Shown: positions 1-12,400 of the stretch, piece after piece
How positions within the stretch are numbered: the first letter of the stretch is position 1
How the letters are laid out: every line of letters starts with the position of its first letter
Source of the DNA: Lineus longissimus
Lineage: Eukaryota > Nemertea > Pilidiophora > Heteronemertea > Lineidae
Assembly (NCBI RefSeq): GCF_910592395.1
Contig: NC_088308.1
Span: forward strand, 17,685,501-17,749,500
Direction of reading: 5' to 3'
DNA length: 64,000 bases
The notes under the pieces: model-generated
The model's input: the letters and a program-made list of their open reading frames with translations, nothing else
The model's database searches: none
What the model was told of the DNA's origin: nothing
Position numbers and translations under genes: made by a program

Positions 1-714
1 GAGGCAAAATCTAAATGTCATTCATGTTGATTTATACTTGAGAGCTTGTACTGTTTTAATGCCCGCCGTTGTTTATGTTAACAGCAGATGACGTAATCAA
101 GAAAATCGCATTTGTCTGGTTCGTCTTCGCCGAATGATGATAATGAGAGACAGACATACCGATGCGACCAGTTCGGTGTCTGCCATGGTTATGAAGTGTG
201 ACGTCGGTGTAGAAGAGTTTTAGTCATTGTTGACGTGTCATGAATGTGTAGTGACCAGTCAACAACTTTGGAAAGTCGAAAAAATATTTGTGGCAAATGG
301 TGATTTCTGTGTCCTGTCGGGATCATTTTGTAGCAAATGTCGAGTGTCACCTGGAAACATATGTCGCAGGTGCGTTTTGGACGTCCACATGTCTATCAGT
401 GTGTGGAGAAATTTCGATTTCTGTGGAATGTCACCAGAATGTCTTTTGTCGAAGATGACTTTTGTAGCAGCTGATTTCTACTTTTGTCATGTAGTGTATG
501 AAGGCCTTAACATCTACAATAATACAGAGCGATCAAGTTTTCTCCACTGTGATTTTAAACATCTTCTTTTATGTTATACAGAGGTATTGGGAATGAAGGG
601 AATAAGTGGATTCAATTGCAATGGGACTAATACACGTTAACATGGGTTACTGTACAGATGTACATGTATACGGCATTTCCCGCGTATCTCCGTGTCTGAC
701 ACCGTAGTCTGGCC

Positions 715-1096
715 GCACGTACACCACCTGAAAATGGACCACCAATCTTGGTTCGCGAACCAATGCCGCACCATCGAAAATCCACCAAGCGCTTACACCA
801 GCGCTGCAGCTAGTTATAAAATCCGGCTACAGATGGCGCGCAAACAATAAGCAGAAAGCGCCATTTCGAAAACGCCGCCTGGAGCCGAACCATCTAACTA
901 GCTAATTGCCGATCCATTTGCTCGTACACCACGACAAAGCCGAGCTTTTAACAAGCCGGGCGAATTTGGACCATCAAGCTTGGTGGGACAAATTCGCCCG
1001 GCAATTTGTATCGGCAATGGATTGCCGAACCAATTTGTCGCGGCAATGTGGTGGTGTACGTGCAATTGGTCCACCAATATTTCGTGGTGTAAGCGC
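715..1096. repeat. Composite foldback region with nested inverted repeats
   Basis: GCACGTACACCAC (715-727) has its exact reverse complement at 1051-1063, and GCGCTTACACCA (789-800) has its exact reverse complement at 1085-1096. Inside, 955-1002 is a near-perfect palindrome with 14-bp arms (GCCGGGCGAATTTG / CAAATTCGCCCGGC) around a HindIII-like centre. The arms are not collinear, which suggests successive insertion of related palindromic elements. Confidence 0.65.
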
Positions 1097-1418
1097 AAAA
1101 GGGAAATTGATTAAATTTGATTTATCTGTACACAAATACATAACAGTTATATAACAATGCATGTTTATTGTCGTATGTTGTGTTTGATGGTTTTATAATG
1201 TAAATAGTCTGTTAATGGGATTGTTGAAATATACCAATTCATATTTGCATCCAGGTCTTTATTTCTTTCTCTAAATTATCATCTGAATATTAGTGAATCC
1301 CCCAAGCGTCATCATGAAGAGAATGGGAGATGATAGAAACTGATAGTTCCTGTAGGTCGGCTGTATTCAAAGCTACAGAACCATTATTCCGACTTGAGGA
1401 GTCACATCGATCTATATA

Positions 1419-1579
1419 CAGTGGAACCTCCCTTAGCGGACACCTCTCTAATAAGGACAACCTGTCTTGGTCCCAAATTGATTATTTCCATTCAATTTGA
1501 CCTCTCTAATCAGGACACCTCTCTATTAAGGACATCACTTGTCAGTTCCATGGGTGTCCTTAATAGAGAGGTTCTACTG
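1419..1579. mobile_element. pogo/Tigger-like MITE, 161 bp, TA target site
   Basis: The left end CAGTGGAACCTCCCTTAGCG and right end (reverse complement) CAGTAGAACCTCTCTATTAA are near-identical inverted termini, and both continue into GGACACC. Both ends abut TA dinucleotides (1417-1418 and 1580-1581), as expected for a TA duplication. The CAGT start is typical of pogo/Tigger termini. There is no coding capacity. A lone end-like piece (AATAGAGAGGTTCTA) recurs at about 1904-1918. Confidence 0.7.
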
Positions 1580-3478
1580 TACTCTTAATTCCCTTTTATA
1601 AGGTCGGTGGAAACAAATCATTTCTTGCCGCAGTTATTATCTTTCTTCAAACGGAATGAGGCCGATTGGTACAAAGCTTGGCGCCTTTGAAAGATAAACC
1701 ATTCTGGGTGTAGTGGATAAAGGCAATGCAGTTCATGTGCAAGACGTGGTATTGGCAAAAATGAACTGACCTTACAGAAGTAAATTTAAACTAGATAGGT
1801 GCACAACTGTGAGTTTATGGTGGCATGGCCAGATAAAGAGAACATTACGATGGATGGAGAATCATCCTTCCAGACCGGAATCATTGGTTTGGACGATCCG
1901 TTCAATAGAGAGGTTCTAAAGATTTTGATCCGAGAATGAAAACGAGGTGATCTTCTACTAAAGTTGATGATAAATTCGATTGTCGATTGTCGTTTTTTTT
2001 ATTTACTGTTACGGCAAACGAGACAAGACACACCGTATTTCTTGACGCTAAATGTCAAAATGTCACCTCAGTCTTTCTCACAATTAAACGCTGAGCCCTT
2101 CTAAAGTTGAAGCTTAAGCAAACGTCTGTACATGACTGTACTACATTTACCATGTCATATTCGACTCAAACAGCCAACTCTCAAATGTCAATATGGGTGG
2201 TCGGAAGCAGCTTGCCATTGGTCGACACGCACATCATGCAGAAGTCAAGGGACCAAGAGACGATATGAACAAAGCTTGTATAAGATCAAAAAGATATTTT
2301 ATTGGTAAGAATGCAAAATACCCTCTACCATCATGCAACAATCGTCTACATACGTATGATAATACCTTCCAAGAATTCCCTTAATGCAAAACGTAGCTCC
2401 GGCAGATTAGATGTACGGTACATTTTTTATCTGAGCCCCACTCCCCGGGCATATATATGGCACATATACAAAAGTATATTCATGATTTCTTTTAGAATGG
2501 TCCGTTCGTTGGTCCTCCTAGCTAGGCTGACTCTTCATCAGGTTTCAGTTATAAGTATACTACAGTAGAGATGAAAGTAGTCTCTATTGGTCTTAGTCTT
2601 CGCTGTGTCATATCAGAAATAGCACAAAACAGTTCTCCGTGCATTAACACGACGTAACGCACGAGGTGAAGAAGCATTGCAAGTCTTACAATACAATGTA
2701 TGTACATTACGTAACAAGATTTTGGAATGTGGAAGAGAACGGAAGAAGAAACCTCCTAAGGTAGCCTACAGAAATTGAAGACATGTACAATGTACAGTGT
2801 AAGTGACTACACTTAGCTGCTGAAGAAGACGCAAAGCCATTCGGCATGCACGAGCGATGTGTAGAAGACAATAATAATATGTGGACCGATTGCAATGGAT
2901 TAACAGTTAAACAGAGATGTCGAAGAAAAACGTTTAAATATTGACTTGAGCATAATATCGGAAGAGCAATTGATGCGAATTGAAAATATATGCAAATGTT
3001 TCGATATGAAAACGTTGTTTGAGGAATGTTTTTTTATACAGTTAGATATTGTCCTTCTCAAGACACACATTGCGTCAAATGCCAGCCGATTTTGTCCCCT
3101 AGAATAGTTGTCTGTCCCCGCTGACGGTTAGTGCCGGTGGGTACTTCTGGCCTCCTTTGGCTCCCCCAATGCCGAAAAAGCTGACTAGATGGCAATGATA
3201 AAAGCCTACATTCGTGCAATGCAAATTTTAAAAAGTTTGACTTCAAGAAGTTTGGAGAAGGACATCATTTTGCTTCAATAATGTATAACGTTTTGAAGAA
3301 ATGTAATTAGTTGACAGTTAGTGCACAGTTTTCAAATCATGCAATGAAGGAAAACATCATGAATGGCACCTTAAGTGATGCCCACGGGTATCACCTCGAC
3401 CTCTTTTTACCTTAACGTCAATGTCTGGTGGACTTGCACAAGCAGTGAAAAGAAACTTAACCATGCAGTCCTATCATT

Positions 3479-6400
3479 TTAGAAAAGAAGTTTCTGTTTC
3501 TTTAACATTGTTTGTTTCCATGGTTTCAGTTCATCGAACTCATCCTTGGTCATTCCAAACACGACTTCAAACTCTTCATCAGTCAAGAAATGCTGGAAAG
3601 ATAAGAAAAACAGTTCTTACAGTATAAGCTTTAGTCCAAGCGTTCCGCAAACGACATAGTTCTCTAGTTTTCACCATGATAAATCCACAATTCACCATGG
3701 TGTATTGGGGCGGTGAAATATTTCGTGGTGAGCATGGTAAAATCTGCATTCACCATGGTGAGCATGGCAAACACTGATTTCACCATGGTGAATTCAGATT
3801 TTACCATGGTGAATACAAGATCTTTTTCGTAAGGGTGTCAGCGACGCTCAATAAGTATCACATGCCACAACAAAGACAACAGTTTGTGGTGTTGATTGCA
3901 GCTGCCATGCAGCTACATGAATCGGTCGTCGGATAGATATCAAACAAAGCTATGATCGGTTTTACCTGCAGAGAAGAGGGCTTTTTTCGCTTAACGCTGC
4001 ACTAAATAACTCTTGTCGTCGCAGGAATAAAAAGATCAGTCGTATTTATGTCCCAAGGTAAGCTACCACAGCACGACAATAATGCTCAAATACATGTATA
4101 TGCATTATTGAGACACCTGTCCACTTATTTGAAAAGACAGAGCAATATTTGTTGCTGCAATAATATACATGTAGTCTACTTATCATTATTTTACATGTGA
4201 ACATTTCATGATCATGTCTCTAAAAGATAGGGTTTAAATATACCGAGAAAGAAATTCTGTAAAAATGTACAGAGTAACGTGACTGCATGGATGCCATCTA
4301 CTATGCATGTATGTACGTGTAGCCATAATAACGTTCTCTCGTTCGACAGTATTTTCTATTTTTAGAACGATTTCTTGGCGAACGTGTGATTGTAATACAC
4401 ATGTACCTCTTTCCTTAGCTCATCCACACCCTCCGGAAGAGGTTGATCTGGATCAGATAGTCTCTCGTACGGATGTTTTGCATTGTATTTGGCCAGCTCC
4501 TTGAAAGGTAAATAAATGACTGAGAGATAATTTCATTGTATCGTGTCAGAAGCAGTCTAGATTTGAATAGCGCTACATACAAATAAATGCTATATGGACA
4601 AAGCAGATGATTACATTACTGAAAAGCTAAATTAGAGCCATCGTTCCTATTAACTGTTACAAGTGCAACTGCAATGCTTTTCAGAATCTCGATGAACATG
4701 CATAAGCTTTCCTTCACCCTGAGAAATCAGTATAACTGATTCTCTTCGTGTTTTTAACTAGCACCCCAATGCCCGAGTCAAAATGCTATCCATCAACACG
4801 AGTCAAATCTCGCATACCCAAAATGCATTATTGAATTAAGATACAGTAGTCACTTTAAATTACCTCACGAACAGTCGTCACAGGATAGACTGTACTCTCT
4901 GCATTCGTGGGTGCAGCCCCAGGTACGCTTTGGCCGTTATCAATCGTTTGTTCCATTGCTGCAAATTTCTTTGAGTCCCAGGCGTGGAAGTTGACAGTGA
5001 AGTCCAAAGGCTCGTGCCCTTGCTTCACGTGGAGTAGCTCTGTGTTCGCCTCCGTACGACCCGTGGGTTCTGATCCTAGGTATTCCTTGAAGTTTAAGAA
5101 GAACGGGTGCTAGAGATGACTCCAAGCAAGTTATGATGATTTGTTTTCCCTCCAAATTTCACGGCTGGGTACCATAATTAATTTATCATCATATGTCAAG
5201 TCTTCAAAAGCATATAATTTTCATTGACGTGCATTTACATTTTGTGTGGTATCACATACCGTAAAAGTGTTTTTCAGGTCAGGATAACAAGCTTTGGTTA
5301 TCTATACATAATTGTTTCGCTAGCTCGCCGACAGACTAATATCTTTAATCAAATAAACAAATTATATTCATTTTGTATATATATCCTTGTGAGAATAATG
5401 TGCATATTTCTCGGCGATTCTCCGTCCTGTCAATTCCACTGCCGTACGTAATCAGAATAACACTTACAATTGCCGCCTCCAGGGCTTCTTTCTTCTCGAA
5501 ATCTCTCGCCCCACTCCCAACCCAAACGAAAATTTGATCAAAGGCGTCAAGGATCATTACGTCATTTTGATTAAGGTCCTAAAGAGAGCATAGCTCAAAT
5601 TAGCATTATGTACATACATGTACAGTAAATGGAATTAGATGAGCTTATATCAAATGCCTGGTTATGCATATTCTGCAGGATGAATTGTAAAAAAACAGTA
5701 GTCCGGCAGCCGAACACCAATACACTGACAAGTACAGGACTTATTCTGCGGCCTGAAGATTTATTGACTGGAGTTAGGCGTTTTTTAAAGTTGCTGGGGA
5801 CATTGAGTCCAACACTGGCCGGTAATTCTCCCCTACCTCTTGAGCAAAGTCCAGGATCTCCTCAATCATGATCTTTCCGGATGCGTTGGAGCACTGGAAG
5901 AGACGTGCCAGTGTATCATTGTTGCTGTCCTTTAATCGTGTTCCTGTGGCGTATTCTGCCTTGCCGCCGAGAGCCTCCCAGAACTCGTGAACCTCAACCC
6001 CTTCTTCAAGCTTGATCACCTGCCTGCAACAGAAAGGACGAGTTCACATAACGCCGTCACAAAAGTTATAGATTACAAGTGCTTTTAAATTGACAGGGAG
6101 CAACTTGTTTTTATTAGACCAGGTCCTGCTTCAGGCGACCCGAGGCATACAGTTAACCACAGCTAATCTAACAATGCTAATTCTTTTCTTAAGGTCTCAA
6201 AGAAAGTGTGATGATATAGCAAATGCCGAGAGGGGGAAGAACAATAATCTCCGGCTCTGGAGCAAAGTGTATTTTCAGCGTGGCAGCAACAAAAGTTCGT
6301 AAACGCCACTCTTGCATAAAACAATATTTGTAACCACACTTACTGGCCATTACAGATGCCTCTAGCGACCGTTACTGACATTTCTTTCTCTTCAGCATTC

Positions 6401-9400
6401 GCCCCCTGAAATGTAAGAGTAGTACTAAAGCCGCAGGGGATGAGTAGTGTATCAGTGTATCTAGAGACCCTAACATGTAACATCGGCTTGATTTTACTTG
6501 AAAAAATGACTGGATTTATGCGCAGTGATAATTGGGCAGAGGCGCGCATACATGTAAAAACGCAGTGGGAATATGTATGATCGAAAATGCACATGGTGAG
6601 GATAAAATAATAATTATGCGACTTATATAGCGCTAAATCCAACGGGTTGCAGTCGCTGAAAGCGCTCAATACTACTTAATGATACCACTTATCATAAAAT
6701 TTCACATGCAATAAACTGCACATACATTGGATTGCCAGAGCTATTTTGTTGAATTTGCAGTGATTATGCCGACGTAAATAAACCCATTCATTTGCACTAA
6801 AGTTAGTCTGGTTTTATTTATTTCGAAATCGGGCGGATATTGCCTGCATCTATACCTAAAACATGTTGGGTATCCTAGCTGGATAAATAATCATCTGGAT
6901 TTTATGCCTGCCATAACTTGAAGATGGGTAGTTCGATATCGATGCTGTTTTCACCACTACGTTTGTTATCTTATGCTCTATTATTTCCTAAGTTAAAAAG
7001 TGTTGCAGGTGACCTTCAAGTTCTTACCGCTCCTATCCAAATGAGCGTCTTCTGCTTCTTTCCTGATTTCAAGATGAATACGTCATTCGAGTTGAGTGAT
7101 AAAGCATGACAGGGAACCTTAATCACGAAATAGAAAATATTGCATTTAAATAGATAGTAAAGATTCCTAAGAATGATGAATCATTGCGAGACTCCTAATT
7201 CACCACTTAAATGTACTAAACTAACTACAGTGTAACGAGTTAAGTAATGCTTCCGAATTTTGGCCACAGCCAAGATCGATAACCGAGATAAGATTCTTAT
7301 AAAATTTCTCGTTAAGATTTTATCAGGCTTCGTGTATATGAGCATGTACATTCGTGACCAGATTCTTTGCCATTCTCAGTTAAGATCTTAAAGGCCATAT
7401 ATCAAGGTTTTTTGCCATTTTCTGCTGTAAGACGATTTCAAAAGTGTACCTAACACTTTATACAATACAGAAAACCAAATGCAATTAGCTCCATCCATTT
7501 TGAAGATATAGCCAATTATGTGTTTGACAACTTGATTACCTAATCAGGCTAGCAACTGGCTTGTTAGAGCCAGGCGGCGGGTTCAGCAAAAGTTGTGATG
7601 TAGATCAGGTTATCTGTACATGTCATGCAATCATAAAAGCAGGAGGGCCTTGATTAATTATGCACACCTGGAAGTAATGTGTTTCATTCACTATGGTGTA
7701 TTGTGTGGCTCCGAATTGTGTCAAGGATAGCACAAAGAACAATCGAATGACGGATGGGACCCATTTTCATGAATTTCCAAAGCCAGTTGAACGAGATAGG
7801 AGGAAGCTGTGGATTCGGAAGTGCAAACGTTTGGAGTGTTGGAAGCCTGGGCCTTCGGCCAAACTTTGCAGTGATCACTTTATCGATACGGATTATCACA
7901 TGAAGCCGGATATCTGCATCCAACTGAATATTAAATGCCACTTGTTAAAAACAGCTGTTCCAACCATGTCAATTGCATTTAATGCCCGAGGCTGCTGAGG
8001 TCGGTTGTTATACATAATGTGTAGGCCCTATTGGGGCCTGTGATACCGCATAGTGTCTTCTTGTGTTCCAGCCATGGCAAGGTGACAACGACACAGGTCA
8101 GTGTCAGTGACAGCCACTGTCAATGACAGATTATTGTCATCTGACATCTAGGCCTATCTAACGTTGCACGGCATTATATCGTCACGTCAAGATGATTGTG
8201 CATAATACCGTCACTTTTCAATAGTACATGTAGTTCAGCGTCATGACATAACTGGCGATACAACACTGACGAGGCGAAACAATATTGTGCAACATTAGTC
8301 TGTTCAAAAATCATACATGTTATGCATCTGCAACCGTCTATCAATGTCTTCTTTGCTATATCGGCAGGTCTGCCATGCAAATTGATTAACCGCAAATTCT
8401 AATCACTTTCGTCCGAATGATCACTCTCATTATGATCTAGTGATATTAATGGCTCGAACATGTACGGCTCAACGTTTAAATATCCTTCTGTATCGACCAA
8501 AACATCCTCAAATTCACTGCTCTCACTCTCTGAACTGTATGCGGAAGCCATCTTGCTTTGTTCTGACTGACCTGATCTACGTCATCAAAAAATCCCTAGC
8601 GGCCACATGTGGAACTAATCTAAAGTTGTGTGTGGTGGGAAATTCAAATAGTTTAAAATTGAAAATTGAAATAACTAAATAATGACTTTATTATTATAAT
8701 TTTTTTAATGTCTGGGATCTTGTTTTTTTAACCCTCAACATATTTCATGAGTATCAAGCATGTTTTCAAACCTTGATATATGGCCTTTAAATGAGAAAAT
8801 TACAAGAATCTCATAAAGATGGCACATGCACGTGCATATACGGAACTGAATAGGGATAGAGATAGAGCGACAGCGATAGATGTTTGGGTTTACTCTGAAG
8901 TTGATGACAGACCACAGCAAGAAAATGGCGCATCGCTGCTGTTTTTACGGGCTGATTTGTCACGCGATCGCCACCGTATTCAATCCGGTCGTATGATATG
9001 AATCGCCTATGAGCAGTGCAGCGTTACCACAGTTCCAGGCACTGTCCGTCTATAACAGACTTATACGTTAAACGTAGTTCTGAAAACGACATCACACCTA
9101 CCTGCACTGCCCTAGTATTGAATGCATTCGTGCCTCGGACTTGGAAGAGCATGTTTTCATCCTTGTCTTCTTCTTCGATCTCGTTCCTGTTTTTGAACCC
9201 ACTCGCTGTGCCTCCCTTGTAGACAATCATCTTACCTTTGAAGATCTTCAGGAAGTGTTCAGGCTCTTTATTCTGAGGTGCTATGAACTGAAACAGCACA
9301 AGTGGGCATTAGACACGATAGAGACGTTTTGAAACGCCAACGTGACGACATCTAATATTCGGTAATTTGACGCTTATGACGATCTTGCCGTATACGACTG

Positions 9401-12400
9401 TAACTTTCTAACAAAATATTGTAACTTTTTAACAGGACGTATAATATCGCCAGTCATTAACATATTCTCACCATTTCTGCCATGCCGTCAAATTCTTTCA
9501 TAAACATGTCTTGCGCTAACATGGCTGCTGCTGCTTTCTCGTCCTTCGAACTCATCGTCCCCTGAAACGCAACGATGTTCTCGAAAGGTACAAAACATAA
9601 CGAAGGTTCGTTCAAACCTATCGATTTTTGCATCATTACTGATCGAGAACAAAAATCTAAGATCTTATGCTGTTTGTGATCATACTTTTAATCAACAATC
9701 CCTACAATATTATTGTAAGATTATTGCTTAAGATCTTAAACCTTGACCTTACAGAATTTGTGTATATGTGCAAATTGTACATTTGCCTGCAAACATCCTA
9801 AACAGGAATCATATAAGAATCTTGAAAGTTTTTTTAACCTGGGTGTCCATCTTGCAACCTACTGGCAATTTACACGGTCAAGCAGTTTGCATCATGATAC
9901 ACTGTACGGTGGGACAGACACCAAATGGTATTAAAAAAAGAGAATCATACATGTAGCATGCTCGGGCTGAATCTATAACTCCAATGGGTGGGAACATTTT
10001 GGCAATATCTCAGTGTTTTAATAAAAGTTAGACACGTACCTGCCAGTAATAAATGACTGGATTTTTCTTGCCCTTTTTGAAATATGAGTACAATATGACG
10101 TAACTGTCTCCTCCGAAGAAGATACCGTACATATCGTCTGGAATCTCGGATAATTGGAAGTCTTCAATACGCCAGACCTGAAAGGGACAAAAGAAAAGCC
10201 CGTCCCAGAAATTGCAACTGATACCGACAGATTCCATGCGCCCGGGCACTACTACAGAAGCCTTTTGAATCACCGATACGTTTTTAACAATACAATGAGT
10301 TCAGAATGCTACAGTTTACGACAATCATTTTAATCGAAAGTTACCAGGCCTTTCAATGGGTCATGTATTAGTTTACAGGTTAATGTTAGAATGTATACGC
10401 GGAAGATTTCTGACGATTGTGAAACTTACCTGCACCAGTCCGTGGCCATCGTCGGGCATGAAGACTGCATCTTTCTCCTTTCGCGTATGAAGTGTATTAA
10501 CATCAAATTTCTCCTGTTCAACCTCTGAAAAGAATGAATGGATTTTGCAGTACTGACCCACCTGATTCAGCTAGGATGTTGCGACTGCAAATGCTGGTCA
10601 TTGTATAGGTCTTGGCCAATATTTGAAAAAAATAGGGCACCCTGTAGCAATGGTACACCCGCAGAAAACATCTCACTCGGGAGGATACAGATACTGCACA
10701 TGGTTCACGGCGAGTAACTTTTCGTATAAAAACCTACGCGAGTGTATCAAGAAAAGAAGTAAACGAAAATCATATACTAGTATATATACACATATCAATA
10801 ATCTCGGCACTTCAGACCAGGTGATACCAGTTTTTTACGAACTCCGCATGCTCGTGCGGTTATGGATGTTTGCGTGCGTGTTAAGGGGGGGGGGGGCTAT
10901 GTTGTTAGAAGTCTTTTTTTCCGTTGATGTAATCTAACAGATTTTTCAGTACATGTACTTCTTACTTGCTATGGAACCAACATTGTGAACCTTGCCGAAC
11001 CCTTCTTGTGCATCTTTATCTCTCCAGTTCTTGAAGCATTGTTTAAAAAGAGGCGTCTCCCCATCCTCCACTACTCTTGTGCACTGGGTCCACTTTGGAT
11101 AACCTTTAGAGTCGAGAAAGTCCTGGAATGGAAGAGATATAAGACGTCGGCTGGCAGCCACTTTTTTAGGTTGGCCAGACGTTGCAATTCGTTTCGTTTC
11201 CTGAACCTCCAAACATTCTAGGAACCTGACTGAAAGGATTTATTCAACGGCCAATGCAAACCCTGATCCCCCGCGGTCAGGCGATCGGAGAATGTGAACT
11301 TTGGTTCCAATCACCACCTGCAACGCATACACAGATCATACTGATCCCGTTAACAGAATTTCTCAGAACTGCCATGAATGACTTTGAGAAAATGTCACCC
11401 ACGTGGCTTTAACGGATAGAAAACCCGGTTTTCCCCGTTTTGGCGCGGCCATTGCCAGAATGAAGCTTATACTACAGACTTACAAGAGCTAGCTTCCAGG
11501 CACTCTTCTTCTCATTATCAGTGCAGCCCTTTCCTACCCAGACAAATATGCCGCTCTTTCCTGCCTCTAGGATGAAACAATCCTGTCAAGAGAGAAATAC
11601 AGACACATAACTATTGAAATGTCAACCTACATGAAAGATAATCTCAATAAAATATTAAAACGTCCTATTTATACCAAGATAGCGCATGACGGTACATGTA
11701 ATTATTGTGATGAGCCAACGTTCTAATTCAACAATTGGCTCCTACCCGTAGGCAAAACAGGGGTATCCTGCCGTCAGGCATGGCGCAATTTTGATTCTTT
11801 TTTTTCTTCTGGAATTGTGCTGTAGACGGTGACTGCACATGTCGAAAATCCGGATAAGATGCTTCAAAAGATACTAATAAGATTTTTAGTTAACACATCA
11901 TTCAGTTTCAGGCATACACATGAGCTTGTGCACTCGTTACACGAATCTTGTCAAGAATGAAAATGCACATAATGAACAAACTGAGTAAGACATAGACTAA
12001 GCGTAATCTTATTTTAAGTGGGCACCCACCACCATGGTAATAACGACCATTTGCACTCTGTTGGTTCTTTAAACTCACCTCTGTATCCAAATCCTTTTGG
12101 GTATATACCATCTTATCAATTGTGTGAATCTCTGTTTGACCACTCGAATCACAAACCCTGCAATGGAAATAATGATCGCATTAAAGGCCTACGCTTGTCT
12201 TTGTCACAAGTAAATAGAAATAACATTGCCGATGTACAGCAACTAGAGATTTCAAATTGATGAAAATCTACCTACAGTGTATTGGCAACACAAGAAGTGC
12301 ACTTTTGAAAGGAAGATAGGAAAATAGATGTACTTTGTGTGTCGAGTGAAAATAATAAAAAGGAACTATATCCCCATATGATGCGTTGTAAGGAGTTAAT

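Larger units (their letters stand above)
1..3478. other. Intergenic region left of villin
   Basis: It holds the foldback region and pogo-like MITE listed separately. The open frame 227-640 lacks an ATG start and any motif; it lies over repetitive TTTCTGTGG / TTTTGTAGCAAATG-type sequence and looks non-coding. AATAAA on the minus strand (TTTATT, about 2298-2303) could serve villin but is 1.2 kb away. I see no other gene. Confidence 0.5.

Noticed and set aside
227-640. 137-codon open frame on the plus strand
   Set aside because: It starts at TTG, shows no domain, and lies over repetitive TTTCTGTGG/TTTTGTAGC-like sequence.
4940-5155. 71-codon minus-strand frame overlapping the villin exon 5085-4864
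   Set aside because: It is a different frame from the villin exon, which joins its neighbours in phase and matches the end of gelsolin repeat 6.
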